Below, piece after piece: positions 43,329-51,738 of a DNA stretch of 64,000 nt. Location of the stretch: contig JAJQCE010000024.1 of the NCBI GenBank assembly GCA_021202895.1, forward strand, positions 157,036 through 221,035, read 5' to 3'. The notes below the pieces were generated by a model. It had not been told where the DNA came from. It worked only from the letters and a program-made list of their open reading frames with translations, and searched no databases. Made by a program: the position numbers and the translations under genes. Numbering within the stretch: the first letter of the stretch is position 1; each line of letters begins with the position of its first letter. The stretch is from Ruminococcus sp. Lineage in GTDB: Bacteria > Bacillota > Clostridia > Oscillospirales > Ruminococcaceae.

Positions 43329-46064
43329 ATGACTGCTGTTATTGATTTAAGCGGAGAATGGAAGCTTGCTCTGGACAAGGAGCGCAAGGGTGTTGCTCCT
43401 GAGTTTGACGATACCATTATTTTACCAAACACCACCTCTAACGCTGACAAGGGTGAGGAAAATACCGCCCGTGAGGAGGGCTTTCTTACCGACACACGGC
43501 TTTTTGAGGGCGATGCATGGTTTTCTAAAACTGTAGATTTGTCTGAGTGTGCTTCAAAGGTTGTTAAGCTTAAGCTTGAGCGCACTCGAATTACCAAGGT
43601 GTTTTTTGACGGAATTGAGGTAGGTACTCAGGACAGTCTGACGACAGCTCATATTTACGATCTGACAAAATTTGAAAAGAAAAGCGACAATTGTATTACA
43701 ATCTGCGTTTCAAATGTCGGCTATCCCACAGGCGGCGGTCATCTCACATCTCCCGATACTCAAACCAACTGGAACGGTATCACAGGAGAAATCGCACTGC
43801 AAATTTATAATCAAACCTATGCCGAAGACCTGCGCATTTACCCGCTTGTCGAGGAAAAGGCTTTCAGAGTTAAAGCGAAAATTCACGGCGCACAGAGCGG
43901 CAAAGCAAAAATCTGGGCGCAGAGTACAAACGCTCCCGATGGCAAGACCGTTCACAAAACCGATGAGGTTTACGCACTTTTCAGCGGCGGCGAGCTTAAC
44001 GCCACACTGCTTTTAGGCGATGACACAAGGCTTTGGGACGAGTACAATACAGAGTATTACCGTGTGTATGTTGAAATTGACGGCGATGTAATAAGTACTT
44101 CGGCAGGACTTCGTGAATTTAAATCCGAACATGACAAATTTTACATAAACGGCAGAAAAACATTTCTAAGAGGAAAGCATGACGGACTTATTTTTCCGAA
44201 AACAGGCTTCGCTCCATGCGATGTTGACGAATGGATAAGAGTTCTCAGCATTTCAAAATCATACGGGATAAATCACTACCGCTTTCACACCTGCTGTCCG
44301 CCTGACGCAGCGTTTGAAGCTGCGGATATAGTCGGAATTTACATGGAGCCTCAGCTGGAGTTCTGGGGAACGATTCAGGCTCCCGATGAAGACGGCTTTA
44401 ACGAAGCGGAGCAAAATTATCTGATAGCGGAAGGCTTCAGAATGTTGTCGGAATTTGGCAATCACCCGTCCTTCTGCATGATGTCGCTGGGAAATGAGCT
44501 ATGGGGCAGCAAGGAGCGTCTTAACGAAATTGTCGGCGCATACAAAAAATTTGACGGCAGACACCTTTACACTCAAGGCTCGAATACCTTTCAGTGGTTT
44601 CCGAATGTGATGGAAAACGATGATTACTTTGTAGGCGTGCGCCTTGCAAAGGACAGACTGATAAGAGGCTCGTTTGCGATGTGCGACGCTCCGCTCGGTC
44701 ACATTCAGACCGATAAGCCAGCCACTACTTTTAACTATGACGAGGCGGTAAGACCTAGCAGAGCGGCTCAGTCTTCACAGGTATCCGCTGACGGCACAGT
44801 TCAGATTCAATACGGCACGGGAATGAAAACTGTAAAGGCTTCGGATGCGGATGCTGATTTTATTCCCGACGTGCCGATTGTCACTCATGAAATAGGACAA
44901 TATGAAACCTATCCTGATTACAAGGAGATCGAAAAATACATAGGTTCGATAAAGGCGAGAAATTTTGAGGTCTTTCGTGAAAGGCTTGAAGCAAAGGGCT
45001 TGCTAAGTCTTGCGGACGATTATTTCAAGGCGTCAGGCGCACTTGCAGTCGCCTGCTACAAGGAAGAGCTTGAAAGTGTTTTCCGCTCAAAGACATTAGG
45101 AGGATTTCAGCTTTTGGATTTGCAGGATTTCAGCGGGCAGGGTACGGCTCTTGTCGGCGTGCTTGACGCATTTATGGAACAAAAGGGAACTTGCACTCCT
45201 GAGCAGTGGCGTGAATTTTGCAATGACGCTGTAATTTTAGCGCAGTTTGACGATTACTGCCTTGAAAGCGGTCAAAGCTTTTCAGCCGCAATTACCCTCA
45301 CCTCATTTAGACCAAGCGGAATTGACGGCAAAGACTTTGAAGCGGTTCTCACAGATGAAAGCGGCAAAGTGCTTGCAAGAACGATGGGGGAAATCCGTCT
45401 TGACGGAGAAAACTATATTGAATTAGGAAAGCTAGAATACACAGTTAGTCCTCTTGAAGCTCCTGAAAAGCTCACGCTTTCCTTGAAAATAAACGATACG
45501 GATGTTAAAAATCACTATGAGCTTGTCGCTTTTCCGAAGCATGAAAGTATTGACATTGCAGGAGCGTACATTTTTGACACGCTTGACAAGGAAGCCGAAA
45601 AGCTGCTTGGCGAGGGCAAAACTGTGTTGATTGTTCCGAATCTTGAGAGCCTGAAAAATTCAATCGAAGGCTTTTACTGTCAGGATTTTTGGTGCTATCA
45701 TATGTTCAGGCTCATATCCGAGCAGATGGGAAAGCCTGAACCTGTCGGAACAATGGGACTTTTGATAGACAACGCTCACCCTGCGCTTGCGCATTTTAAG
45801 AGCGAGAAATTTTCTACTCCGCAGTGGTGGAGCATTGTGCAAAATTCACGCAGCGAGATACTTGACGGAAATTCAAAAGACAAAAATGTGATTGTAAGAA
45901 CGATTGACAATTTTGAAAGAAACCACGACCTCGCCCTGCTATACGAGTACAATTTTTTGGACGGTAAGGTTGTCATATGCAATGTGGATTTAGAAAAGGC
46001 AGCTGACAGCGCAGAGGGCAGGCAGTTTATATATTCTCTTTTGGAGTATGTCAAGCAAAAATAA
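43329..46064 (+). CDS. Glycoside hydrolase family 2 protein
   Basis: A 911-aa cytoplasmic (no signal peptide) retaining glycosidase. An N-terminal jelly-roll (LSGEWKLALDKERKG, GDAWFSKTVDLSE) and a beta-sandwich precede the TIM barrel. The acid/base glutamate is in SLGNELWG (Glu390) and the likely nucleophile in THEIGQYE (Glu521). A long beta-rich C-terminal part follows. The overall form recalls GH2 beta-glycosidases from gut anaerobes, but the barrel's YRFHTCCPPDAAFEAADIVG segment differs from true beta-galactosidase, so the sugar specificity is open. ATG 43329 follows AAAGGA by nine bases. It heads an apparent operon with an exported protein and an esterase, which suggests breakdown of a decorated polysaccharide fragment. 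Confidence 0.88.
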   Translation: MTAVIDLSGEWKLALDKERKGVAPEFDDTIILPNTTSNADKGEENTAREEGFLTDTRLFEGDAWFSKTVDLSECASKVVKLKLERTRITKVFFDGIEVGTQDSLTTAHIYDLTKFEKKSDNCITICVSNVGYPTGGGHLTSPDTQTNWNGITGEIALQIYNQTYAEDLRIYPLVEEKAFRVKAKIHGAQSGKAKIWAQSTNAPDGKTVHKTDEVYALFSGGELNATLLLGDDTRLWDEYNTEYYRVYVEIDGDVISTSAGLREFKSEHDKFYINGRKTFLRGKHDGLIFPKTGFAPCDVDEWIRVLSISKSYGINHYRFHTCCPPDAAFEAADIVGIYMEPQLEFWGTIQAPDEDGFNEAEQNYLIAEGFRMLSEFGNHPSFCMMSLGNELWGSKERLNEIVGAYKKFDGRHLYTQGSNTFQWFPNVMENDDYFVGVRLAKDRLIRGSFAMCDAPLGHIQTDKPATTFNYDEAVRPSRAAQSSQVSADGTVQIQYGTGMKTVKASDADADFIPDVPIVTHEIGQYETYPDYKEIEKYIGSIKARNFEVFRERLEAKGLLSLADDYFKASGALAVACYKEELESVFRSKTLGGFQLLDLQDFSGQGTALVGVLDAFMEQKGTCTPEQWREFCNDAVILAQFDDYCLESGQSFSAAITLTSFRPSGIDGKDFEAVLTDESGKVLARTMGEIRLDGENYIELGKLEYTVSPLEAPEKLTLSLKINDTDVKNHYELVAFPKHESIDIAGAYIFDTLDKEAEKLLGEGKTVLIVPNLESLKNSIEGFYCQDFWCYHMFRLISEQMGKPEPVGTMGLLIDNAHPALAHFKSEKFSTPQWWSIVQNSRSEILDGNSKDKNVIVRTIDNFERNHDLALLYEYNFLDGKVVICNVDLEKAADSAEGRQFIYSLLEYVKQK

Positions 46065-46116
46065 GCATTCTAAATAAATTTCGTTAAAAAGGAGAGAAAG
46101 AAAGGAAATCCATTTT

Positions 46117-47253
46117 ATGAGTTTTATTTTTAAAAAGCTACAGAAAATAAATCTTGTAAAAATAATATTGTTTGTACTTTTAGCGGCACTAATTATCGCT
46201 TTAATCTGTCTGCTTGTCGGAGTGACGGCAAAAAGCGATGAAACCGCAATTGTTCCGAACTCGTCCGTAGCGCAGGAGGCAAAGGAAGCACTTTTGCTGA
46301 GTGCAAAGGACGTTGATGTAAACACTTTGATGGAAAGCTACACATACGAGCTTGTACAGTCTGAACAGCTTTACAGCGGAGTACTTGTCAGCGGCGAAAG
46401 GGAAAGCGAGCCTTCAGTGTCAAGTCTGAAGCTTGTGTACAATGCGCTTTTTTCAAGCGATGGACTGCAAATAGCGTCTGAAAGCAGCGCAAAGCTTAAG
46501 ATACAGAGCGAAGCGCTGATTCCGCTTGCGAATATGCTTGAAGCCTTTTATGATGAAACAAGTCTGCGCACAATTTTGATTACAAATGCGTATGAAGAAT
46601 ACGAAGGGCAGGAGGATTCAATTCTCGATTCGGATATTTACTATGACGACGATGGAAATTACATAGGCTACGAGGATATTGATATTTCAGAATATGAAAA
46701 TTCCTACTCAAATAAATGTGCGGAGCATTCGGACGGCTATTCGGTTGATTTCGCTCTTTACCTGCGTGAAAGTGGAGATTTTGAAGCTTTTACAGGCGAG
46801 GACGAATACGAATGGTTTGAACTAAACTCCTACCTTTACGGCTTTGTACTGCGTTATCCTGAGGGCAAGGAGGAGCTGACCCGAACAGAATATCAGCCTG
46901 AACATTTTCGCTATGTCGGCGAAGCTATGGCTTATATAATGTACAAAAACGACCTGTGCCTTGAAGAGGTTTCAGACTATATGAGCGATTACACCTATGA
47001 AAATCTGATCAAGGTAAACACAATCAGCGGCTGCTATGTTGTGTACTACGAGAAAGCGTCAGGCGATGACGGCACAGCTGTCAGGATTCCGATTGGGAGC
47101 GACGGAGAAGCGCAGCCCTACACTGTGCTTGGCGACGGAGGAAACGGATATGTTGTAATTGTTTCACCGACTGCGGAGTTTGATATAAGCGATGAGAGCG
47201 AAGCGGAGAGTGAAAGCGAAAGCTCAATTGATATTTCAAGTGCGGGTGAATGA
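46117..47253 (+). CDS. Membrane-anchored extracytoplasmic protein, unknown function
   Basis: A 378-aa protein with one N-terminal transmembrane anchor (about residues 15-38) and an acidic extracellular part. Repeated motifs of acidic and aromatic residues (EYEGQEDSILDSDIYYDDDG, DEYEWFELNSYLYGF) are seen, and it ends with a Ser/Glu-rich tail (SESESSIDIS). No known domain is recognised. It lies between the GH2 glycosidase and the esterase in the same direction with short gaps, so it is probably co-transcribed with them. It could be a substrate-handling or sensory protein, but this is only context. Confidence 0.8.
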   Translation: MSFIFKKLQKINLVKIILFVLLAALIIALICLLVGVTAKSDETAIVPNSSVAQEAKEALLLSAKDVDVNTLMESYTYELVQSEQLYSGVLVSGERESEPSVSSLKLVYNALFSSDGLQIASESSAKLKIQSEALIPLANMLEAFYDETSLRTILITNAYEEYEGQEDSILDSDIYYDDDGNYIGYEDIDISEYENSYSNKCAEHSDGYSVDFALYLRESGDFEAFTGEDEYEWFELNSYLYGFVLRYPEGKEELTRTEYQPEHFRYVGEAMAYIMYKNDLCLEEVSDYMSDYTYENLIKVNTISGCYVVYYEKASGDDGTAVRIPIGSDGEAQPYTVLGDGGNGYVVIVSPTAEFDISDESEAESESESSIDISSAGE

Positions 47254-47281
47254 CTAAAAATATATGAAAGGTAAATGTGTT

Positions 47282-48118
47282 ATGGAAACTGTTGAATTAA
47301 AGGTAAACTATGTATCTGCTGGGCTTGACGACCCACATTATCAGCCGACGCTGAGCTGCTTTGTGCCGAAATATTATGATGAAATGGGCAGGAGAAACAG
47401 AGGTGCTGTACTGATTTGTCCAGGCGGAGGAAACGACTACTGTTCAGAGCGCGAAGCCGATCCTGTAGCTCTGAGATTTTCAGGAGCAGGCTATGCGGCG
47501 TTTGTGCTGAGATATTCCTGCGTTGACAAAAAATTTATGACTGCACTGCTGGAATGTGCGGCGGCGGTTAAGTACATACGTGAAAATGCGCAGGAATTTG
47601 ATATAAATCCCGACAAGATTTTTGTTATGGGTTTTTCGGCAGGAGGACACCTTGCAGCGTGCATGGCTAATTTGTGGAACTCGCAGACTTTGGCTGACGT
47701 TTTAGGCTGTCAAAGTGAAATGCTCAAGGTGAACGGCAGCGTTTTAGGCTACTCTGTAATTTTGTCAGATCCGAAATTAACGCACGAGGGAACAATTGCG
47801 AATCTGCTTGAACACAAGGAAAACAACGAGCTGAGAGAATTTTTGTCGATGGACAAGCGAATCGGCAAGCAGACGCCGCCTACATTCCTTTGGCACTGTG
47901 CGGACGATGGCTGTGTGCCTGTGGAAAATTCGCTTTATTATATGGCGCAGCTTTCAGCAAATCATATTCCCTTTGAAGCGCACATATTCCCTAGCGGAGG
48001 TCACGGACTTGCGCTTTGCGATGAAACTACCGCAACATGGGAAGGACACATTCAGCCTCGTGCCGCAGCTTGGTCTGAGCTTTGCATAAAATGGATGAAT
48101 GATGAAATGAAAAAGTAA
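47282..48118 (+). CDS. Alpha/beta hydrolase, acetyl-xylan-esterase-like
   Basis: A 278-aa cytoplasmic alpha/beta hydrolase. It has the oxyanion region LICPGGGNDYCSEREADP, the nucleophile elbow MGFSAGGHLAA (GxSxG), the acid in LWHCADDGCVPVENS and the histidine in FPSGGHGLALCDE, a complete Ser-Asp-His triad. This is the BD-FAE/esterase-type subgroup often beside glycoside hydrolases, where it removes acetyl or feruloyl groups from hemicellulose oligomers. ATG 47282 is chosen over ATG 47264 because AAAGGT lies nine bases upstream. It is the last gene of the GH2 operon. Confidence 0.87.
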   Translation: METVELKVNYVSAGLDDPHYQPTLSCFVPKYYDEMGRRNRGAVLICPGGGNDYCSEREADPVALRFSGAGYAAFVLRYSCVDKKFMTALLECAAAVKYIRENAQEFDINPDKIFVMGFSAGGHLAACMANLWNSQTLADVLGCQSEMLKVNGSVLGYSVILSDPKLTHEGTIANLLEHKENNELREFLSMDKRIGKQTPPTFLWHCADDGCVPVENSLYYMAQLSANHIPFEAHIFPSGGHGLALCDETTATWEGHIQPRAAAWSELCIKWMNDEMKK

Positions 48119-48132
48119 TTGTACATTTTTAC

Positions 48133-48166
48133 GGACAGCAAGCTTGAAAGTTTACTGTCCTTTATT
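48133..48166 (+). terminator. Probable terminator of the GH2 operon
   Basis: GGACAG and CTGTCC (48133-48138, 48155-48160) close an imperfect stem followed by TTTATTTT. Confidence 0.6.
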
Positions 48167-48203
48167 TTGTACTATAAAATTTTAAATACAATTTTTTGTA
48201 CTC

Positions 48204-48563
48204 TTATTTTGCTTCAGTCAGTATATCTTTAGGAGTGTTTTTAGCAAGAATACCAATTGGCATCAATATGGAAAGCAGGATGTTTATCGCTAAAATCAAA
48301 GCATAAATTAAAAGCTGCGACTTTCTTGCCGCAAAATCCTCAACACTGTAAATTTCACCATACAGCATTGGGGAATTATTATACTGAAGCCCGAATACCA
48401 GATTATCTTTATAAACAAAAATGCGGTCGGGATAATCTCCCAACCGCATTTTAATTATACAAAATCGCTTAATATAAGCTAACCTGTAAGAGCTTTTGCT
48501 TCGCATGGAACTAAAGCTGGTAAGTAACATTAGTACGATGCAGCACAAATGTTCTCGCAACAA
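48204..48563 (-). pseudogene. Doubtful 119-aa frame with one membrane segment; possible gene remnant
   Basis: The C-terminal half reads as protein (RIFVYKDNLVFGLQYN, then the hydrophobic stretch LLIYALILAINILLSILMP), but there is no ribosome site at any start. A strong terminator hairpin (48417-48452) lies inside the frame. I regard it as the tail of a decayed membrane-protein gene rather than a live gene. It is the only content of the gap 48167-48606 apart from two hairpins, the second an inverted repeat CTCCGCTG/CAGCGGAG at 48565-48589. Confidence 0.3.
48417..48452. terminator. Strong bidirectional terminator hairpin
   Basis: ATGCGGTCGGGA and TCCCAACCGCAT (one mismatch) pair around a 5-base loop with A and T tracts outside. 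It can end the SCIFF operon from the right and back up the GH2 terminator from the left. Confidence 0.85.
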
Positions 48564-48606
48564 GCTCCGCTGTCTAAGAGGCAGCGGAGATAACGCTTAG
48601 TTATAC

Positions 48607-48831
48607 CTAATCAATATTTTCTGATTTTTTCATTTCAAGTCCATATTTTTTATAAAAATTTTCTATATCCTCATCAGTTTTAACTAGCTCGGTGTACATA
48701 AGCTTCTTTTCTTTAGGATTGTAAAAACCAATGGTTTTTTCGCCTGTGCAAACGCTCGATTCAGTTTTTACCTCAAAGCCTGCACATTCATCAGGCACGC
48801 AGGCAGACTGCTTCTTTTTAAAAAATCCCAT
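48607..48831 (-). CDS. 74-aa protein translationally coupled to the SCIFF maturase
   Basis: The ATG at 48831 overlaps the TGA of the maturase gene by one base, with GGAGG ten bases upstream inside that gene, so the two are co-translated. The protein begins MGFFKKKQSACVPDECAGFEV, contains three cysteines in the first ~30 residues, and continues with a more ordered part (KTIGFYNPKEKKLMYTEL, then DIENFYKKYGLEMK). I do not recognise a family. Position suggests a partner in peptide maturation, recognition or export, but it could be unrelated. It has no signal peptide and does not have the Cys spacing of a SCIFF precursor. Confidence 0.75.
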   Translation of the reverse strand: MGFFKKKQSACVPDECAGFEVKTESSVCTGEKTIGFYNPKEKKLMYTELVKTDEDIENFYKKYGLEMKKSENID

Positions 48832-50201
48832 CACTCTGCCGCCTCCAAGAGCTTTTCAGCCTTTAGCGCAATCGCACACTCAAGACGTTTTTTTTCTATA
48901 TCGCAGGAAAGCTTATAGGCGTTACGAATATCGCCTGCATACTGGTAATTATTTGCGTTACAACCGCCGCTGCAATAAAATTTCGCCCAGCATTTGCGGC
49001 ACTCGGGCTTTGAATAAACGTGCGCTTTGGCAAAATCAAGCTTCATCTCGGTATCAAAGGTGCCGTCATACAGCGAACCCATTTTATACTCGTCTATCCC
49101 GACAAACTGATGGCAGGGATAAATTTCACCATCGGGAGAAATCGCAACATACTCATTCCCGCATCCACAGCCCCGAAGCCGCTTTATAGCGCAGGGTCCT
49201 TGATCTAAATCAAGCATAAAGTGAAAAAAATTTATAAATTTGCCGCTTGAACGAATCTCCTTTATCTTATCGGAAAGCTTGTCGTATTCCTCAAAAATTC
49301 TCGGCAAATCCGACTGGCTTAACGCATAAGGCTCATTTTCGTCCGCCATAACAGGCTCAATTGAAATCTGATCAAAGCCCTCCTCGTAAAGACTTAAAAT
49401 ATCATTAGAAAAGTCAAGATTATACTTTGTATATGTACCTCTGACGTAATATTCCTTGTCCCCACGCTTTTCAACCAAGTGCTTGAACTTCGGCATAAAA
49501 ATGTCATAGCTTCCCTTTCCGTTGACACGCTTTCTCATCGCATCGTTTACACATTTTCTGCCGTCAACCGAAAGCACAACATTATACATTTCCTTATTTA
49601 TAAAATCAATTTTTTCATCGTTTAAAAGCATTCCGTTTGTGGTGACTGTAAATCGAAAACGCTTGTCATAACGCTTTTCACATTCTCTTGCATACTCAAC
49701 TGTCTTTTTAACCACATCAAAATTCATAAGCGGTTCGCCGCCGAAGAAGTCAAGCTCTAAATTGCGGCGGTTTGCAGATTTTTCTATAAGAAAATCTATC
49801 GAACGCTTTGCCGTTTCAAAATCCATCAGCGTTCTGCCCTTGCCGTAATCTCCCTTTCCTGCAAAGCAATACTCACATCTTAAATTGCAGTCAAGTGCTA
49901 TCAAAAGGCACATAGCCTTTATCGGAGAAGCGATTGCTGAAAGCGCATACTTTTCATAATCGTCATCGGAAAACAAAATTTTATCTTTATAAAGCGATAA
50001 AATTTCATCATAGCATTCGATTATATCCTCCCTGGAAAATTCACCGTCAAGGCTTTGCAGAGCCTGCTGCGGACATTTATCATCAAGCGGCGGCTGAACA
50101 AAATCAAGCAGTCTATAGGTAAGCTCATCGACAACGTGAACTCCTCCGCTATTCACGTCAAGGACTATATACAAGCCGTCCTGAAAAAATTTATGTATCA
50201 T
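48831..50201 (-). CDS. scfB: SCIFF peptide maturase, radical SAM/SPASM enzyme
   Basis: A 456-aa enzyme that installs thioether cross-links in the SCIFF precursor (ranthipeptide class). An N-terminal RRE-like peptide-binding region (about 1-100, YIVLDVNSGGVHVVDELTY) precedes the radical SAM core with CNLRCEYCF and the glycine-rich DFFGGEPLMNFD. The C-terminal SPASM domain follows with cysteines in GPCAIKRLRGCGCGNEYVAISPDGEIYPCHQF and CRKCWAKFYCSGGC. The precursor gene lies 95 bases upstream with a hairpin between them. The family is nearly universal in Clostridia; its biological role remains debated. Confidence 0.95.
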   Translation of the reverse strand: MIHKFFQDGLYIVLDVNSGGVHVVDELTYRLLDFVQPPLDDKCPQQALQSLDGEFSREDIIECYDEILSLYKDKILFSDDDYEKYALSAIASPIKAMCLLIALDCNLRCEYCFAGKGDYGKGRTLMDFETAKRSIDFLIEKSANRRNLELDFFGGEPLMNFDVVKKTVEYARECEKRYDKRFRFTVTTNGMLLNDEKIDFINKEMYNVVLSVDGRKCVNDAMRKRVNGKGSYDIFMPKFKHLVEKRGDKEYYVRGTYTKYNLDFSNDILSLYEEGFDQISIEPVMADENEPYALSQSDLPRIFEEYDKLSDKIKEIRSSGKFINFFHFMLDLDQGPCAIKRLRGCGCGNEYVAISPDGEIYPCHQFVGIDEYKMGSLYDGTFDTEMKLDFAKAHVYSKPECRKCWAKFYCSGGCNANNYQYAGDIRNAYKLSCDIEKKRLECAIALKAEKLLEAAE

Positions 50202-50234
50202 TTTTATTCCTCCAAAAAGCAGATACGCAAAAAT

Positions 50235-50262
50235 AAAGGGACATTCGGGAATGTCCCTTTAA
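50235..50262 (-). terminator. Terminator-like hairpin between SCIFF precursor and maturase genes
   Basis: AAAGGGACAT and ATGTCCCTTT (50235-50260) pair perfectly and are followed on the minus strand by ATTTTTG. Placed between precursor and maturase, it would let most transcripts stop after scfA, making much more peptide than enzyme. Confidence 0.75.
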
Positions 50263-50296
50263 CAACCGTTTTTTTACATCTTCACAAGGTCTAGTC

Positions 50297-50440
50297 TTAG
50301 TCCTCTCTCTCGCACTTCTGGTTTGCAACCGTGCATGAGGTCTTGCAAGCAGACTGACATGAAGCCTGACATTTTCCGCAGCCGCCCTTTTGCGCCGATG
50401 CTTTAAGATTAGCCTTGTTTATTGTCTTAATATGTTTCAT
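50297..50440 (-). CDS. scfA: SCIFF ranthipeptide precursor
   Basis: A 47-aa peptide with six cysteines in its C-terminal half (residues 21, 24, 28, 32, 36, 43): GGCGKCQASCQSACKTSC and the later KCE. The leader MKHIKTINKANLKASAQKGG is the typical SCIFF leader. Thioether bridges are formed by ScfB between cysteines and neighbouring residues. ATG 50440 follows GGGAGG by seven bases; the longer frame (50479) runs into the repeat element. The MITE-like element ends only 23 bases upstream of the start codon, so the promoter must lie within or beyond it. Confidence 0.95.
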   Translation of the reverse strand: MKHIKTINKANLKASAQKGGCGKCQASCQSACKTSCTVANQKCERED

Positions 50441-50463
50441 TGTTAAAACCTCCCAATCCTTAT

Positions 50464-50640
50464 TAAGGTAATACCGCACAAAGACCGCCTGTGGCTTTGT
50501 ACGTCATCTGCTTGCATATTTCCCTTTATCTTGCAAAGTTCTTCCTTGTAATACACAAAGTATTACTGCGTCGTCGCTTCACAATCTAAAGAAAAATCTG
50601 TTGCGCATCTAGCGCACAATCTTTGTGCGGTATTGCCTTA
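50464..50640. mobile_element. MITE-like 177-bp element upstream of scfA
   Basis: Terminal inverted repeats of 21 bases (50464-50484 and 50620-50640) match at 20 positions; both carry AATACCGCACAAAGA. The interior has further foldback stems (GTAATAC/GTATTAC and TGCGC/GCGCA) and no ORF. Size, terminal repeats and lack of coding capacity fit a miniature inverted-repeat transposable element. It lies between the TIGR04086-type gene and scfA. No unambiguous target duplication is seen and no second copy occurs in the window. Confidence 0.8.
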
Positions 50641-50716
50641 GATCTCTTCTTAATTTTTATTATATCATATCTTCAGGCTGATTTCATTAAGAACATATGA
50701 ACTAGATTTTAAAATA

Positions 50717-51136
50717 CTATCTTATTTTAAAATTCCCAAAACGTCCATCCTTGGAATTAACGCCCACTACGCCGCCAGCTGAAGCGCAAACCAGCGTCAT
50801 TACAAGCTTTGCCGAAGCGGAGAAGCCGCCTGCCGTTCCTGCGAAAATATAGGAGAGCAAAAATATAATTCCAAACATAAAGAGTCCGCAAAGAAGTCCC
50901 ATCAGCAGTCCGTTCTGCCGTCTGCGTTTTGACGCCGCAAAGCCGCCGACATATGCGCCTACGCACAGTCCTACAGACGTCAAAAGCGACAGCACCGATT
51001 CGCTCACGTCAATTTTCGTCATAACAAACGAAAACAGCATTATGCACAAAAACACCACTATAAAGCCGCACATTGCCGAAATAAGCAGCGTAAGCGCATT
51101 TGATGCCGCCCTGCCGAGCCTTTTCCTGCTTCTCAT
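50717..51136 (-). CDS. TIGR04086-type membrane protein
   Basis: A 139-aa protein with four predicted transmembrane segments, starting MRSRKRLGRAASNALTLL, with the GLLMGLLCGLFMFGIIF segment in the third helix. Its place between yajC and the SCIFF genes is the setting in which this conserved clostridial family is usually found. Function is unknown. ATG 51136 has GAGGTG six bases upstream; GTG 51145 is less likely. Confidence 0.85.
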   Translation of the reverse strand: MRSRKRLGRAASNALTLLISAMCGFIVVFLCIMLFSFVMTKIDVSESVLSLLTSVGLCVGAYVGGFAASKRRRQNGLLMGLLCGLFMFGIIFLLSYIFAGTAGGFSASAKLVMTLVCASAGGVVGVNSKDGRFGNFKIR

Positions 51137-51169
51137 AATTGACACCTCACAAAGAATACTCTATGCCAA

Positions 51170-51671
51170 TTATATGCGGCATATTTTAGTATTATGCTTT
51201 GTAAGCTTTGAAACAATGCAGCTTTTGATTTTGCAGAGCCAACAACAGAGGTATCTCAAGCCATCGGCTGACATGAGGACAAAGAGCGGCATGAAATTGA
51301 TTATGTATCTGGATCTGGTTTCCCAAATCATCAAGAAAACCGCAAGTCCTATTACCGACATTCGTATCAAAAATATTGGTTTGACTCTTTTTTCAGTTAA
51401 TCCTCCGATAAACGAACACATTATAAAAATTCCATCGACTGCACGGTTTGGAATTTTAACAGGAATATTTTTCAAAATTATAAATAATACGCAGAACAAA
51501 CCAACCGCAGCTAATGCCAGCAGCAGTCCATTCTTTTTTTCTCAGTATCTCTCCCCCCACTATATTTCATATCTATACAATATGTGGAAATTGAAAGAGA
51601 GAATATATAGCCAAAAACTGCGAAGAAAATATATGCTATTATCTTTCATGATACATTTTAAACCTTTCCAT
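51170..51671 (-). pseudogene. Glycosyltransferase (GT39-like) membrane protein remnant
   Basis: The 3' part encodes hydrophobic helices ending in IWETRSRYIINFMPLFVLMSADGL, a C-terminal pattern typical of clostridial GT39-type mannosyl- or glycosyltransferases. The 5' end keeps a ribosome site (AGGAGG) and ATG at 51671, followed by a short broken frame (MERFKMYHER, then stop). In-frame stops and a shift near an A7 run at 51534-51540 interrupt the rest, and most of the protein is missing. The locus is thus a decayed gene between yajC and the TIGR04086-type gene. Confidence 0.6.
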
Positions 51672-51700
51672 AAAATTTTCCTCCTAAAATTTACAAAATA

Positions 51701-51726
51701 TAGACCTCACTATAGCATGAGGTCTA
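51701..51726 (-). terminator. Intrinsic terminator of yajC
   Basis: TAGACCTCA and TGAGGTCTA pair perfectly (9 bp) around an 8-base loop, 12 bases after the yajC stop, followed by TATTTTG. Confidence 0.8.
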
Positions 51727-51738
51727 TTAAAGCTTCGG

